DNA of 35,846 bases from Acidimicrobiia bacterium (GCA_019695375.1 JAIBAC010000013.1:1-35846); one strand, 5' to 3'; numbered from the stretch's first letter, positions 22,800 to 31,537 are shown. Made by a program: numbers and translations. The notes: generated by a model not told the origin, from the sequence alone.

Positions 22800-23062
22800 T
22801 CCGCCCAGTCCTCACGGAGCCGCTCGAGGTAGCCCTCGCCGTAGACACCCGTGAGGGCTCCGCTCGTCCGCGCGACGGCGTCGTGCCTGCGCTCCGACTC
22901 CCGCGCGCGACTGCCCGAGATCACGCGATGGCCCTCCCGGACCAGCCGGACCAACAGGCGGGAACGGCTCGTCTCCTCGGGCCACTGCTGAGCTGCTTCG
23001 TCGAGTGCGGCGGCCACCTCGTCGGTCTCGGTGACCATGTGCCTCTTGCGGTCGGTCGGCAT
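22796..23062 (-). CDS. Antitoxin partner of the downstream VapC
   Basis: An 88-residue protein: MPTDRKRHMVTETDEVAAALDEAAQQW, then SRSRLLVRLVREGHRVI and a charged C-terminal tail ending YLERLREDWAE. The first 50 residues resemble a ribbon-helix-helix antitoxin in layout (short strand, helix, turn, helix). The C-terminal helices would clamp the PIN toxin. The -10 hexamer TACACT (23074-23069) is six bases before the ATG at 23062 and there is no ribosome site, so the mRNA is probably leaderless. The exact antitoxin family is not certain. Confidence 0.8.
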   Translation of the reverse strand: MPTDRKRHMVTETDEVAAALDEAAQQWPEETSRSRLLVRLVREGHRVISGSRARESERRHDAVARTSGALTGVYGEGYLERLREDWAE

Positions 23063-23118
23063 GGACGCAGTGTAACACCGAGTTGCCGGTGACACACCGG
23101 GTCTCACGCGGAGATAGC

Positions 23119-23173
23119 TTGCCCGGAAGGTATCTTGGGCTACACTCTCTCACCATCTGGTAGCAGAGCTGCA
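23119..23173 (+). promoter_or_regulatory. Operon B promoter with shared ACCAT-N-TGGTAGCA element
   Basis: TTGCCC at 23119-23124 and TACACT at 23141-23146 are 16 bases apart and point at operon B. Immediately downstream, 23152-23173 repeats the element found at 1717-1738: ACCAT, one variable base, TGGTAGCA, one variable base, AG, one variable base, TGCA (19 of 22 positions equal). Lying over the probable start site, it could be an operator for a repressor common to both loci. About 60 bases of leader follow before the GTG of A2. Confidence 0.55.
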
Positions 23174-23214
23174 TCTGCACCGACGTAAGCCCCAACCACA
23201 TCGCAGGGGGAATC

Positions 23215-24933
23215 GTGGCGAGGGAAGAGACCTACGACGTCGTCATCATCGGCGCCGGCCACAACGGCACCACCACCGCGGCGTACCTCGCCAAGAGCGG
23301 ACTGAGCGTGTGCGTGCTCGAGGAGCGGCCCGAGAGCGGCGGTGCGCAGGAGACCGCCGAGCCGATCGCGGGGGTCCGCATCCAGCCCCACGCGATCGCC
23401 AACTACGGCGGGTCGGCACCGGGGTGGGAGCAGCTCGAGCTGTGGCGCTACGGGTTCCGCATGGACTGGGACCCCCGCACCACCGTCGAGCTCGACACCG
23501 ACCGCTACATCTTCACCCGCGACGGCCTGTCCCGTGTCACCGACAAGGACAAGATGGGCTGGGCCAAGATCGCGTGCATGCTCTCGGGCCTCGACGGGTT
23601 CCGCGACCTGATGCGCTCCACGTTCTGGTGCCCGCCGCACCCCGCCCACGTCGAGCTGAACGAGGACACGATCCCGTTCATGCAGGTCTACAAGCAGCGC
23701 GAGCCCGACGTGTGGTCGCGCGAGCTGCTCGAGATGACGATGTTCGACCTCATGGACGAGTGGCTCGACACCGAGCCGTTCAAGGTGAGCCAGGCCTACA
23801 TCGCGCTCAGCTCCGGCGCGCACGGCCACATGGAGGGCGTTGCGATCCCGGCACTGTGCAGCGCCGCGACGGTTATGCCGCCCGCGATCGCCAAGCCCGT
23901 CGCCGCGCGGGGCAACATGCACGGCTACTACCACGCCCTCTTCCGCTGCGCCGTCGCGCACGGGGCGACCTTCAGGGCGTGCTGTCCCGTCGAGGAGATC
24001 ATCATCAGCGAGGGCCGCGCCCAGGGCGTGCGCCTTCGTGACGACGCCACCTACGGGCCCAAGAAGATCTGGGCGCGCAAGGCCGTGATCAGCGCCGCCC
24101 ACATCAAGCCGACGTTCCTCGACATGATCGGCCCCCAGCACCTCGACGCCGGGTTCATCCAGCGGATCAAGGACCTGAGCCTCAAGGGCGGCAGCCTCTA
24201 CATGAGCCACTACTACACCAAGGAGGAGTTCCGCTACCGCGAGAAGTACCGCCTCCCGCCGCCCAAGGACCAGTTCACCGGCGCGTTCTTCAACATGGAG
24301 TCGCGCGAGATCTACTTCAAGAACGTCGAGAACGTCCTCGGCCGCCAGGAGAACATGACGATCTCGCCCGACGAGGCGATGTGGGGCATGGTCGCGGCGT
24401 CGCTCTACGACGAGACCAACCCCCAGTGCACGCGCCCGGGCCGCCACATCAACGGCCCCCTGTGGATGATGGTGCCCACGCCCGAATACAACGTCGGCGG
24501 CATGGACGCCATGGACAAGGCCGACGAGAAGAAGAAGTGGGACGAGTTCATGCGGGCGAGCCTCGCCTGCATCGTCGAGAACCTCGACGACGACAACCTG
24601 ATCCGCATCATCAGCGACACGCCCTACGAGCAGGAGCAGCGCAACACCGGGATGCTGGGCGGGTCGTGGTACGGCATCCGCTGCGACCGTGACCAGTGGT
24701 GGAACGAGCGGCCCCTGCCCGAGCTCGCCCGCTACCGCGTGCCCGGCATCGAAGGCCTCTACCTCGCGCACCAGTCGGCGGCGCACCCCGGCGGGCTCTG
24801 CCTCATGGCCGTCGGTTACAACCTCATGCACATCCTGATCGAGGACGAGGTCGCCGACCCCGGTGACTGGTGGTACGCGTCGCCCTGGTACATCCCCGAC
24901 ATCGGCAAGCGGTCGGCCCACAAGGGCGCCTGA
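23215..24933 (+). CDS. CrtI/PYROXD2-type FAD oxidoreductase, class A (A2)
   Basis: A 572-residue paralogue of A1. The FAD motif GAGHNG is at residues 13-18, then [12 protein letters not shown]. Class A blocks shared with A1 include [37 protein letters not shown]-type [14 protein letters not shown], and the C-terminal [32 protein letters not shown]. The central region ([30 protein letters not shown] in sense) builds the substrate side of the CrtI fold. The start is the GTG at 23215 preceded by AGGGGGAA. It opens operon B as A1 opens operon A. Divergence from A1 is greater than for B1/B2 or D1/D2, which may reflect substrate change. Confidence 0.9.
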   Translation: MAREETYDVVIIGAGHNGTTTAAYLAKSGLSVCVLEERPESGGAQETAEPIAGVRIQPHAIANYGGSAPGWEQLELWRYGFRMDWDPRTTVELDTDRYIFTRDGLSRVTDKDKMGWAKIACMLSGLDGFRDLMRSTFWCPPHPAHVELNEDTIPFMQVYKQREPDVWSRELLEMTMFDLMDEWLDTEPFKVSQAYIALSSGAHGHMEGVAIPALCSAATVMPPAIAKPVAARGNMHGYYHALFRCAVAHGATFRACCPVEEIIISEGRAQGVRLRDDATYGPKKIWARKAVISAAHIKPTFLDMIGPQHLDAGFIQRIKDLSLKGGSLYMSHYYTKEEFRYREKYRLPPPKDQFTGAFFNMESREIYFKNVENVLGRQENMTISPDEAMWGMVAASLYDETNPQCTRPGRHINGPLWMMVPTPEYNVGGMDAMDKADEKKKWDEFMRASLACIVENLDDDNLIRIISDTPYEQEQRNTGMLGGSWYGIRCDRDQWWNERPLPELARYRVPGIEGLYLAHQSAAHPGGLCLMAVGYNLMHILIEDEVADPGDWWYASPWYIPDIGKRSAHKGA

Positions 24934-24961
24934 GCCGCGAGATCACAGGAGGAGTCGAACC

Positions 24962-26632
24962 ATGGTCAGAGAGCTGGAAGGCCGGCCTCACCCCCAGAGC
25001 TTCTTCTCGGAGTTCCCGATCGAGAGCGAGTGGGACGTCGTCGTGATCGGCGCCGGCCCGAACGGGCTCATCACGGCGTCGTACCTGGCGAAGGCCGGCC
25101 TCAAGGTCGTCCTCGTGGAGCGCCGCTACGAGATCGGCGGCGGCCTCGCGACCGAGGAGATCCTGTTCCCCGGCTTCTACTCCAACATCCACGCCGTCTA
25201 CCACATGATGGTCGACTTCATGCCGGCGCTCGTCGACTTCGACCTGTCCCGCCACGGCCTCGTGTGGATCAAGCCGAACCTGCAGACCTCGATGATCTTC
25301 GAGGACGGCAAGTCGCTGCTGCTGACGCGGATGCTCGAGGACACCGTCGACTCGTTCCATAAGTTCTCGACCAACGACGCCGTCAACCTCGGGCGCGTGA
25401 TGCGCACGTGGCGCAAGATCGCACGCGAGATCGTGGCGCCCGCCACCTACATCCCGCCGATGGCGCCCCTCGACATCATCGAGTCGATGGGCCGCACCGA
25501 GATCGGCCAGGAGATGCTCGACCTCAGCGAGCAGAGCCCCCTCGACATCATCACCGAGAACTTCGAGGACGACCGCATCCGCGCCCTGCTCCTCTACGTG
25601 ACGTGCATGTGGGGCCTCGACCCGACCGAGACCGGCGTCGGCTTCTTCGTGCCGATGCTGCTCGACCGCGCGATGAACAAGAACTACTGCCAGGGCGGCT
25701 CGCACAAGATGGCGTCGTCGTTCGCGCGTGAGTTCATCCGCAACGGCGGCACGATCCTCGACTCGTCGCAGGTGAACAAGATCAACGTCTCCGACGGCGC
25801 CGTCACCGGCGTGGAGTTGTGGGAGGGCCGCACGCTCGAGTCCAAGGTCGTGATCTCGAGCCTCGATCCTGAGTCGACCTTCATCGACCTCGTCGGCCCC
25901 GAGAACCTGCCCGCGACCCTCAAGGACGAGGTGTCGCGCTGGGAGCTCGACAAGTGGAGCTACACCACCTTGCACGTGGCGTCGGAGGAGGCGCCGCGCT
26001 ACATCAGCGGCGACCCGTGGGCCGACGAGTCGTTCATGACGATCCTCGGCTTCGACGGCGTCGACCAGGTCCTCGAGCACTGGCGCAACGTCACGTCGGG
26101 CCGGGTCGACCCCACGACGATGGGCGGCCACGCCACGTGCCAGACCCTCTTCGACTCGCACCTAAGCCGTGTGCCCGGCAAGCACGTGTCGTTCTTCCAG
26201 ATGCACACCCCCTACGACATCGAGGGCGGCTGGGAGACGCGCGGGCCCGAGCTCGAGGAGGCCGTGCTCGAGAAGTGGCGCCGCCTCGCGCCGAACATGT
26301 CGCGCGAGAACATCATCCGCACCACCCAGGAGACGCCCGAGGACATCGAGATCCGGCTGCCGAACATGCGCCGCGGCTCGATCAAGCACGGCGACTACAA
26401 CCCGCTCCAGCTCGGCTGCTTCCGCCCGAACCAGGACTGCTCGGACACGTCGACGCCGATCGAGGGCCTCTACGTGAACGGCGCGTCGACCTACCCGGGC
26501 GGGCTCGTGCTCGGCGGCCCCGGCTACCTCGCCGCCAACCGCGTCGCCGACGACATGGGCGTGCAGCGCTGGTGGAAGCCGACTGCGGCGATGCAGAAGT
26601 ACGTAGCCACCTACATCGACGACAACGAGTGA
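24962..26632 (+). CDS. CrtI/PYROXD2-type FAD oxidoreductase, class B (B2)
   Basis: A 556-residue paralogue of B1. The FAD motif GAGPNG is at 30-35, followed by [20 protein letters not shown] as in B1. Other class blocks are [61 protein letters not shown] and [20 protein letters not shown]. The ATG at 24962 has AGGAGG at 24949-24954; a longer in-frame reading overlaps A2 and is rejected. There are 28 bases between the A2 stop and this start, and seven to D2. B1 and B2 are near-equal in length and keep the same linker, so they probably share reaction type and differ at most in substrate. Confidence 0.9.
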   Translation: MVRELEGRPHPQSFFSEFPIESEWDVVVIGAGPNGLITASYLAKAGLKVVLVERRYEIGGGLATEEILFPGFYSNIHAVYHMMVDFMPALVDFDLSRHGLVWIKPNLQTSMIFEDGKSLLLTRMLEDTVDSFHKFSTNDAVNLGRVMRTWRKIAREIVAPATYIPPMAPLDIIESMGRTEIGQEMLDLSEQSPLDIITENFEDDRIRALLLYVTCMWGLDPTETGVGFFVPMLLDRAMNKNYCQGGSHKMASSFAREFIRNGGTILDSSQVNKINVSDGAVTGVELWEGRTLESKVVISSLDPESTFIDLVGPENLPATLKDEVSRWELDKWSYTTLHVASEEAPRYISGDPWADESFMTILGFDGVDQVLEHWRNVTSGRVDPTTMGGHATCQTLFDSHLSRVPGKHVSFFQMHTPYDIEGGWETRGPELEEAVLEKWRRLAPNMSRENIIRTTQETPEDIEIRLPNMRRGSIKHGDYNPLQLGCFRPNQDCSDTSTPIEGLYVNGASTYPGGLVLGGPGYLAANRVADDMGVQRWWKPTAAMQKYVATYIDDNE

Positions 26633-26639
26633 GGTCACC

Positions 26640-28391
26640 ATGAAGGACTACGACGTCATCGTCATCGGCGGGGGCATCAACGGACTCACGACCGCGGCGT
26701 ACCTCGCCAAGGCGGGCCTGTCGGTGGGGGTGTTCGAGGCGCGGGGCCAGTGCGGCGCGCACTGCGACACCGTCGAGCTCGGCATGCCCGGGTTCCTGCA
26801 CAACCTCCACGCCACGTGGCTGGCGACGTCGTACTCGCCGGCGATGGAGGACCTCGACCTGCCCGGCCTCGGCTTCGAGTTGCGCGGCACCGACATCACC
26901 TACGCCAAGCCCTTCGAGAGCGGCCGCAACCTGCTGCACGCGATGGACGTGTCCAAGACCAACGCCAACTGGGCGCGGGTGTCGGAGGCCGACGCCGCGA
27001 CCCAGATGAAGGCGCTCGAGTTCAACGCCCTCAACCTCGACGAGATGCTCGAGGTGAACCGGCGCTTCTGGTACGGGCCGCCGACCGAGGAGACGCTGGG
27101 GCGCATGTACAAGCTCCTCGACGGGTTCCTCGCGCACCAGGGCCACGCCGACACGACCGGCGCCGACCTCTACAACATGACCGGCTTCGAGGTCCTCGAC
27201 CTCCTCTTCGAGTCCGAGGAGGTCAAGACCACGACGGCGTCGTGCGGCTGGATCGGCGGGATGCCGCCCATCCACCGCAAGATCGGGGCGCTCGCGGCGG
27301 TGTTCATGGCCGGCATTGGCGGCCCGATGGCGGTGCACACGTCGCGGGGCGGTTCCCACGCCCTCACCCACGCGCTCGTGAAGGCGACGGCGGAGGCCGG
27401 CGGCGAGATCTGGACGACATGCCCCGTCGAGCGGATCATCGTCGAGGACGGCCGTGCGGTCGGGATCCGCCTCACCGGCGACGCCCTGCTGGCGGGCGAG
27501 GAGATCCGCGCGAAGACGATCGTGTCGAATGTGTCGTTGACACCGACGTTCCTCGGCCTCCTCGGCGAGGACGTCATCGGTGCCGACATCGCGAGCCGCG
27601 TGAAGCAGTACGGCTACGACGAGCAGGTCCTCTTCGGCGTCTACTACAACCTCTGCGACGACGTGGAGTTCTCGGCGGCGGAGTGGGACCCCGGCATCCA
27701 GCGCTGCATGATGGGATACCTCGGCGGCGAGAGCGTCGACGACATGCGCCGCCACAACATGAACCTCGTCTCGGGCGTCATCGACGACGAGGTGATGGGC
27801 AACTGGTTCGTGCCCACGCGTGCCGACCCGACCCAAGCCCCCGACGGGTGCCACACGGCGTTCATCTGGGTCGACGTGCCGCCGCTGCCGCGGCGCTGGC
27901 AGGGTCGCCAGATCAGCGGCGGCATGGACGCGTGGCCCGAGCTCGCCGAGCCGATGGGTGACGTGATCACCGACCGCATCGAGGAGTTCGCGCCCGGGTT
28001 CAAGGACATCATCGTCGACCGCTTCGTGATGACGCCCCTCGACCAGGTGCGCAACAACGCGTCGGCGATCCGGGCGAACATCATGGGCGGCAGCGTCACG
28101 CCCGACCAGTTCTACCTGAACCGTCCGGTGCCGGGGATCATCACAAAGGGCGCGTCGCGCACGTTCATCCCCGGGCTCTACCTGAGCCAGTCGATCCACC
28201 CGATGGGCGCCTCGTGGCTCGCGACCGGCTACCTGGCAGCGTGCGAGGTGGCCGAGGACGCGGGCTGCCGCGACCAGTCGTGGTGGACGCACCGGCCGTG
28301 GGACTGGTTCATGGCCCACATGATGGACGTGCCCATGAACCTCGGGGTCGGGGCGAAGTGGCTCGACGACGCAGCAGGAGGTGGCGCATGA
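26640..28391 (+). CDS. CrtI-type FAD oxidoreductase, class D (D2), atypical FAD loop
   Basis: A 583-residue close paralogue of D1, with GGGING at 10-15 and the unusual loop QCGAHC (37-42) in place of the GG motif. Shared long blocks include RGTDITYAKPF, NMTGFEVLDLLFESEEVKTTTA, PPIHRKIGALAA, RGGSHALTHALVKAT, CHTAFIWVDVPPLPRRWQGR and NNASAIRANIMGGSVTPDQ. The stop overlaps the C2 start (ATGA). In operon B the order is D then C, the reverse of operon A. The level of conservation suggests that D performs the same step in both pathways. The flavin loop cysteines are intact here too. Confidence 0.88.
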   Translation: MKDYDVIVIGGGINGLTTAAYLAKAGLSVGVFEARGQCGAHCDTVELGMPGFLHNLHATWLATSYSPAMEDLDLPGLGFELRGTDITYAKPFESGRNLLHAMDVSKTNANWARVSEADAATQMKALEFNALNLDEMLEVNRRFWYGPPTEETLGRMYKLLDGFLAHQGHADTTGADLYNMTGFEVLDLLFESEEVKTTTASCGWIGGMPPIHRKIGALAAVFMAGIGGPMAVHTSRGGSHALTHALVKATAEAGGEIWTTCPVERIIVEDGRAVGIRLTGDALLAGEEIRAKTIVSNVSLTPTFLGLLGEDVIGADIASRVKQYGYDEQVLFGVYYNLCDDVEFSAAEWDPGIQRCMMGYLGGESVDDMRRHNMNLVSGVIDDEVMGNWFVPTRADPTQAPDGCHTAFIWVDVPPLPRRWQGRQISGGMDAWPELAEPMGDVITDRIEEFAPGFKDIIVDRFVMTPLDQVRNNASAIRANIMGGSVTPDQFYLNRPVPGIITKGASRTFIPGLYLSQSIHPMGASWLATGYLAACEVAEDAGCRDQSWWTHRPWDWFMAHMMDVPMNLGVGAKWLDDAAGGGA

Positions 28392-29860
28392 GCGCGCACG
28401 GCGGCGAGTACGACGCGATCATCATCGGCGGCGGCCCCGGCGGTCTCGCGTGCGGGGCAACCCTCGCGCACCACGGCGTGCGCGTGCTGATGGTCGAGCG
28501 CAACGACACCACCGGCGGTAAGGCCGTCACCGTCGAGCGCGACGGGTTCCGCTACGAGCTCGGCCCCAAGCTGCAGGTGCCGATGCAGGACCCCGGCTTC
28601 AAGCAGCTCTTCGCACGTCTCGGCATCTCCGACAAGCTCGATCAGGTGCTGCTCGACACGGCGTCGGTGTCGTACAAGCCCAAGGGATCCGACACGTACA
28701 AGACGATCATCTCGCCCCAGAGCTCGGGCATGGACCCGACGCCGTTCTTCGACCTGTGGGAGCTCGACGAGGCCGACCGCGAGAAGGCGCTTGCGGTGAT
28801 GGCCGAGATGGTGATGCTCACGCCCGAGCAGCTCGACGGCCTCGACGACACGTCGATGCAGGACTGGCTCGCCGAGCGCGACGTGCCGTGGGAGCTGTAC
28901 AGCTACCTGGCGATGCACGCCAACGCGTCGCTGGCGGAGCCGATCGATCTCGTGGCCGCGTCGGAGCAGGCCAAGATCATGCAGCAGATCGCGGTGCAGG
29001 GCGGTGGCGGCTACTACAAGGGCGGCTTCGGGCGCGTCCTCAACGACATCGCGGAGCAGATCCGCGCCGACGGCGGCGAGATCCTGCTGAGCACCGATGT
29101 CGAGCGCATCGACGTCGTCGACGGCCGTGCGGTCGGCATCACCACCACGGCCGGCACGTTCACGGCGCCGGTCGTGATCAGCGACGCCGGCATCCAGCCG
29201 ACGGTGCTGAAGCTGGCCGGGCGCGAGCACTTCCCCGACGACTACGTGCAGTGGGTCGAGGACGCGATCCCGGGCTGGGGCTGGGCGACGATCCGCTACC
29301 GGCTGAACGAGCGCGTCCTCGAGCAGGGCTGCTACATCATCTACGGCGACGACACGTGGTGGAACACCGAGCGTTACGAGGCGTACCGACGCGGTGAGAT
29401 CCCCGACGAGGTCGTGGTCTTCATCAGCGTCCCCACTGCGTTCGACACGACGATGGCGCCCGAGGGCAAGCAGGTCATCATCGTCGGTTCGCCCGCGCCG
29501 GCCGATCCCGAGGACCCCCACATCGAGGCGCTCTACGACCGTGTCGAGTCGACGCTGAAGAAGGTGTTCCCGAAGATCTTCGAGGTCGTGGACAAGCGCT
29601 CCTACGACGGGCCGGCGGAGGTGGCAGCCCACTCGCGTGACTCGGTGCTGCCCGGCCAGGGTGGCGAGTGCGTCGGCCTCGGTCAGATCGTGGGCCAGGT
29701 CGGCACCAAGAAGCCGTCGCCGCAGACGCCCCTCGACGGCCTCTACCTGTGCGGCTGCGACGCCGGCGCCCCCGGCATGGGCACCCACCAGGCGACGATG
29801 TCGGGCATGGCCACCGCCGACCTCGTGATGGAGCGCCTCGGCGTCACCACCGAGCTCTGA
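28388..29860 (+). CDS. CrtI-type FAD oxidoreductase, class C (C2)
   Basis: A 490-residue paralogue of C1. GGGPGG at residues 14-19 binds FAD, followed by VERNDTTGGKAVTV. Shared with C1 are VQGGGGYYKGGFGRV, ISDAGIQPTVLKL, WWNTERYEAYRRGE, QGGECVGLGQIVGQVGTKKPS and GLYLCGCDAGAPGMGTHQA. The N-terminal 200 residues are well diverged from C1, more so than for the other classes. The ATG overlaps the D2 stop by four bases. It is the last gene of operon B; the hairpin repeats that begin 19 bases after its stop could end transcription. Substrate unknown. Confidence 0.9.
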   Translation: MSAHGGEYDAIIIGGGPGGLACGATLAHHGVRVLMVERNDTTGGKAVTVERDGFRYELGPKLQVPMQDPGFKQLFARLGISDKLDQVLLDTASVSYKPKGSDTYKTIISPQSSGMDPTPFFDLWELDEADREKALAVMAEMVMLTPEQLDGLDDTSMQDWLAERDVPWELYSYLAMHANASLAEPIDLVAASEQAKIMQQIAVQGGGGYYKGGFGRVLNDIAEQIRADGGEILLSTDVERIDVVDGRAVGITTTAGTFTAPVVISDAGIQPTVLKLAGREHFPDDYVQWVEDAIPGWGWATIRYRLNERVLEQGCYIIYGDDTWWNTERYEAYRRGEIPDEVVVFISVPTAFDTTMAPEGKQVIIVGSPAPADPEDPHIEALYDRVESTLKKVFPKIFEVVDKRSYDGPAEVAAHSRDSVLPGQGGECVGLGQIVGQVGTKKPSPQTPLDGLYLCGCDAGAPGMGTHQATMSGMATADLVMERLGVTTEL

Positions 29861-29878
29861 CCGCGCCCGTCGCCCCGT

Positions 29879-30000
29879 CCCAAACGCGGGCGGGATGTCG
29901 TGCTGGCGGGTCAGGTTGCCCGCGTTTGGCGTGGGTCTCGCCCCAAACGCGGGTGGGATGTCGTGCTGGCGGGTCGGGTTGCCCGCGTTTGGCGTGGGGG
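29879..30000 (+). repeat. 63-bp hairpin repeat array, two copies
   Basis: Two tandem units with a 63-base period. In each, CCAAACGCGGG (29880-29890 and 29943-29953) pairs perfectly with CCCGCGTTTGG (29919-29929 and 29982-29992) around a 28-base loop containing GGGATGTCGTGCTGGCGGG. Four more copies, in the same orientation, lie at 31290-31536. Because 63 is divisible by three, open frames run through the repeats, but they are not genes. The array follows operon B and precedes the stop of the next, minus-strand gene. Confidence 0.9.
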
Positions 30001-30029
30001 CCATGCCCAGAGTGGGTCGCGGCGCAGTG

Positions 30030-30869
30030 CTAGGTCGACGTGCGGAGCCGGGCACCGGTGCCGACGACGCCCGCGATGACCGCAACGGCGAGCAGCGCCG
30101 GCACGATCATCCAGAACAGGCCCAGGGCTGGCAGCGTGCCCACGATGATCATCGCCTCAGCGACGGTGATCCTGTGCTCGACCCGGCCGGATCGCAGCGC
30201 CCGCACCAGCATCCAGCATCCGGCGATCGCAGCCGTCGCCCCGAACGTCACGAGGGCGGCGAAGAAGTACGGCACACCACCGGTGGACACGCCGACGACG
30301 AGGAGCGCGAACGCGAGCAGTAACACGAGGAGGGCGACGACGGCGCCGAACGCAGTGCCCCTGCGGCGCGGTCGCCCGGGCGCAGTTGCACCGGCAGCGA
30401 GCGTGGCCGCGGCACGGCGGCGCACCAGCAGGCCGGCGACGATCGACATCGCCAGGAGCGTCATGACGATCGGGCCCAGGACCTGGCCCGGCATCTGCCC
30501 GTCGTCCTCGGTCAGCACGGCGATCGCCGCGAGCACGTTGAACACGGCGAGGAGCACCGCCATCGGCGCGAACCAGGCCTGCGTGCACGCCGCCCAGAGC
30601 CGCCGGCCGGCCGAGGCGTCCGAGAGCGGATCGCCGGTGCGCATCGCCGCCTTCTGCTGACGCCTCCAAGTGAGGTCCGAGGCCATGCCGCGCGCCGTGC
30701 GCCATGCGACCGCGCGGTCGGGCGCAGCCTCGCCGCTGGCGGCAGCCCAGCGGTGCTGGTCATCGACATCGGCTGCGATCTCGGCCAGGCGTCGTTCGCG
30801 AACGTCGTCGGGCAAACCCTTGGTGTATCGGAGCGTCCACCACTGTGGGAACCTCGCCATGGCCGGCAT
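30030..30869 (-). CDS. Membrane protein linked to PadR (HAAS-like N-terminus)
   Basis: A 279-residue protein. Residues ~1-75 form a soluble helical domain (WWTLRYTKGLPDDVRERRLAEIAADVDDQHRW, then AVAWRTARGMASDLTWRRQQ) like the HAAS-type domain of proteins encoded beside PadR regulators. Four or five membrane segments follow, at about 98-117, 130-148, 173-193, 198-222 and 240-270. The ATG at 30867-30869 has GAGGAGGTGA upstream and follows the PadR stop by 12 bases, so the two form an operon. Such pairs often respond to envelope or antimicrobial stress in other bacteria; here that is only an inference. Confidence 0.8.
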   Translation of the reverse strand: MPAMARFPQWWTLRYTKGLPDDVRERRLAEIAADVDDQHRWAAASGEAAPDRAVAWRTARGMASDLTWRRQQKAAMRTGDPLSDASAGRRLWAACTQAWFAPMAVLLAVFNVLAAIAVLTEDDGQMPGQVLGPIVMTLLAMSIVAGLLVRRRAAATLAAGATAPGRPRRRGTAFGAVVALLVLLLAFALLVVGVSTGGVPYFFAALVTFGATAAIAGCWMLVRALRSGRVEHRITVAEAMIIVGTLPALGLFWMIVPALLAVAVIAGVVGTGARLRTST

Positions 30870-30881
30870 CCGGTCACCTCC

Positions 30882-31244
30882 TCACGTCGCGAGGCCTGGC
30901 TGCCAGCGTGGCTCGCCGTGCTCTGCCGCGCCGGAACGTGCATGGGCATGGGCTGCCGCCCCGAGGGCTGTGACCGAGTAGAGACGTCTGCGGGGGCGGC
31001 CTTCTGCACTCGCGCGGTCGGGGTCCTCCCAGCGGCTCTCGAGGAGCCCCGCCGTCTCCATGCGACCGAGGGCCTTGTACAGGGTGCCGTGGGCGGTGAG
31101 GCGCCGGGCTCCTTCCTGGTCGCGGATGCGGCGAGCGATCTCGAACCCGTGGAACTCGACGTCGCCGCCGCGTGAAGATGAAGTCGCCGCGTCGAGGATC
31201 GAGTACTCGAGGGGGAGGAGCTCTCCGGGTTTGCGACGAACCAT
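30882..31244 (-). CDS. PadR-family transcriptional regulator
   Basis: A 120-residue winged-helix protein of the short PadR type: LLPLEYSILDAA, then FHGFEIARRIRDQEGARRLTAHGTLYKALGRMETAGLLES and the wing EGRPRRRLYSVTALG. The conserved G-T-L-Y-K-x-L-x-R-M-E core is complete. The C-terminal dimerisation helix is short (HAHARSGAAEHGEPRW). The ATG at 31242-31244 lies seven bases after a -10 element, so the message is probably leaderless and the gene autoregulated. A much longer in-frame reading upstream runs through the hairpin repeats and is not real. It is followed by its membrane-protein partner. Confidence 0.88.
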   Translation of the reverse strand: MVRRKPGELLPLEYSILDAATSSSRGGDVEFHGFEIARRIRDQEGARRLTAHGTLYKALGRMETAGLLESRWEDPDRASAEGRPRRRLYSVTALGAAAHAHARSGAAEHGEPRWQPGLAT

Positions 31245-31250
31245 GCCAAC

Positions 31251-31280
31251 ACTAATAGGAAGATATCTGCCCATTGTCAA
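31251..31280 (-). promoter_or_regulatory. padR promoter with AGATATCT palindrome in the spacer
   Basis: On the minus strand TTGACA (31280-31275) and TATTAG (31257-31252) are exactly 17 bases apart. The spacer contains the perfect palindrome AGATATCT (31268-31261), well placed for a PadR dimer to block RNA polymerase. Only seven bases separate the -10 from the ATG. This is the strongest -35 consensus in the window. Confidence 0.65.
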
Positions 31281-31289
31281 GGGGTCCGC

Positions 31290-31536
31290 CCCAAACGCGG
31301 GTGGGATGTCCCGTTGGCGGGATGAGTTGCCCGCGTTTGGCGTGGGCCTCGCCCCAAACGCGGGTGAGATGTCCCGCTGGCGGGATGAGTTGCCCGCGTT
31401 TGGCGTGGGCTGCGTCCCAAACGCGGGCGGGATGTCGTGCTGGCGGGACGGGTTGCCCGCGTTTGGCGTGGGCCTCGTCCCAGACGCGGGCGGGATGTCG
31501 CGCTGGCGGGACGGGTTGCCCGCGTTTGGCGTGGGG
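31290..31536 (+). repeat. 63-bp hairpin repeat array, four copies
   Basis: Four tandem units with a 63-base period and the same orientation as the pair at 29879-30000. The left arms begin at 31291, 31354, 31417 and 31480, and the right arms CCCGCGTTTGG begin at 31330, 31393, 31456 and 31519. Arms are invariant except for one A-to-G change in the fourth left arm; loops vary in a few bases. The array fills the gap between the padR promoter and the stop of the DUF6125-like gene. No gene or CRISPR-type spacer is present. Confidence 0.92.
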
Positions 31537-31537
31537 G

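Noticed and set aside
28214-28387. An upstream extension of C2, and similar extensions of C1, E, B2, the SDR and the GH172 gene
   Set aside because: Each extension overlaps a real neighbouring gene or a promoter, and a start with a ribosome site lies at the position chosen.
31290-31536. A CRISPR array
   Set aside because: The repeat and the stretch between repeats are both conserved across units, so there are no unique spacers; arms form a hairpin in each 63-base unit, and no cas gene is present.
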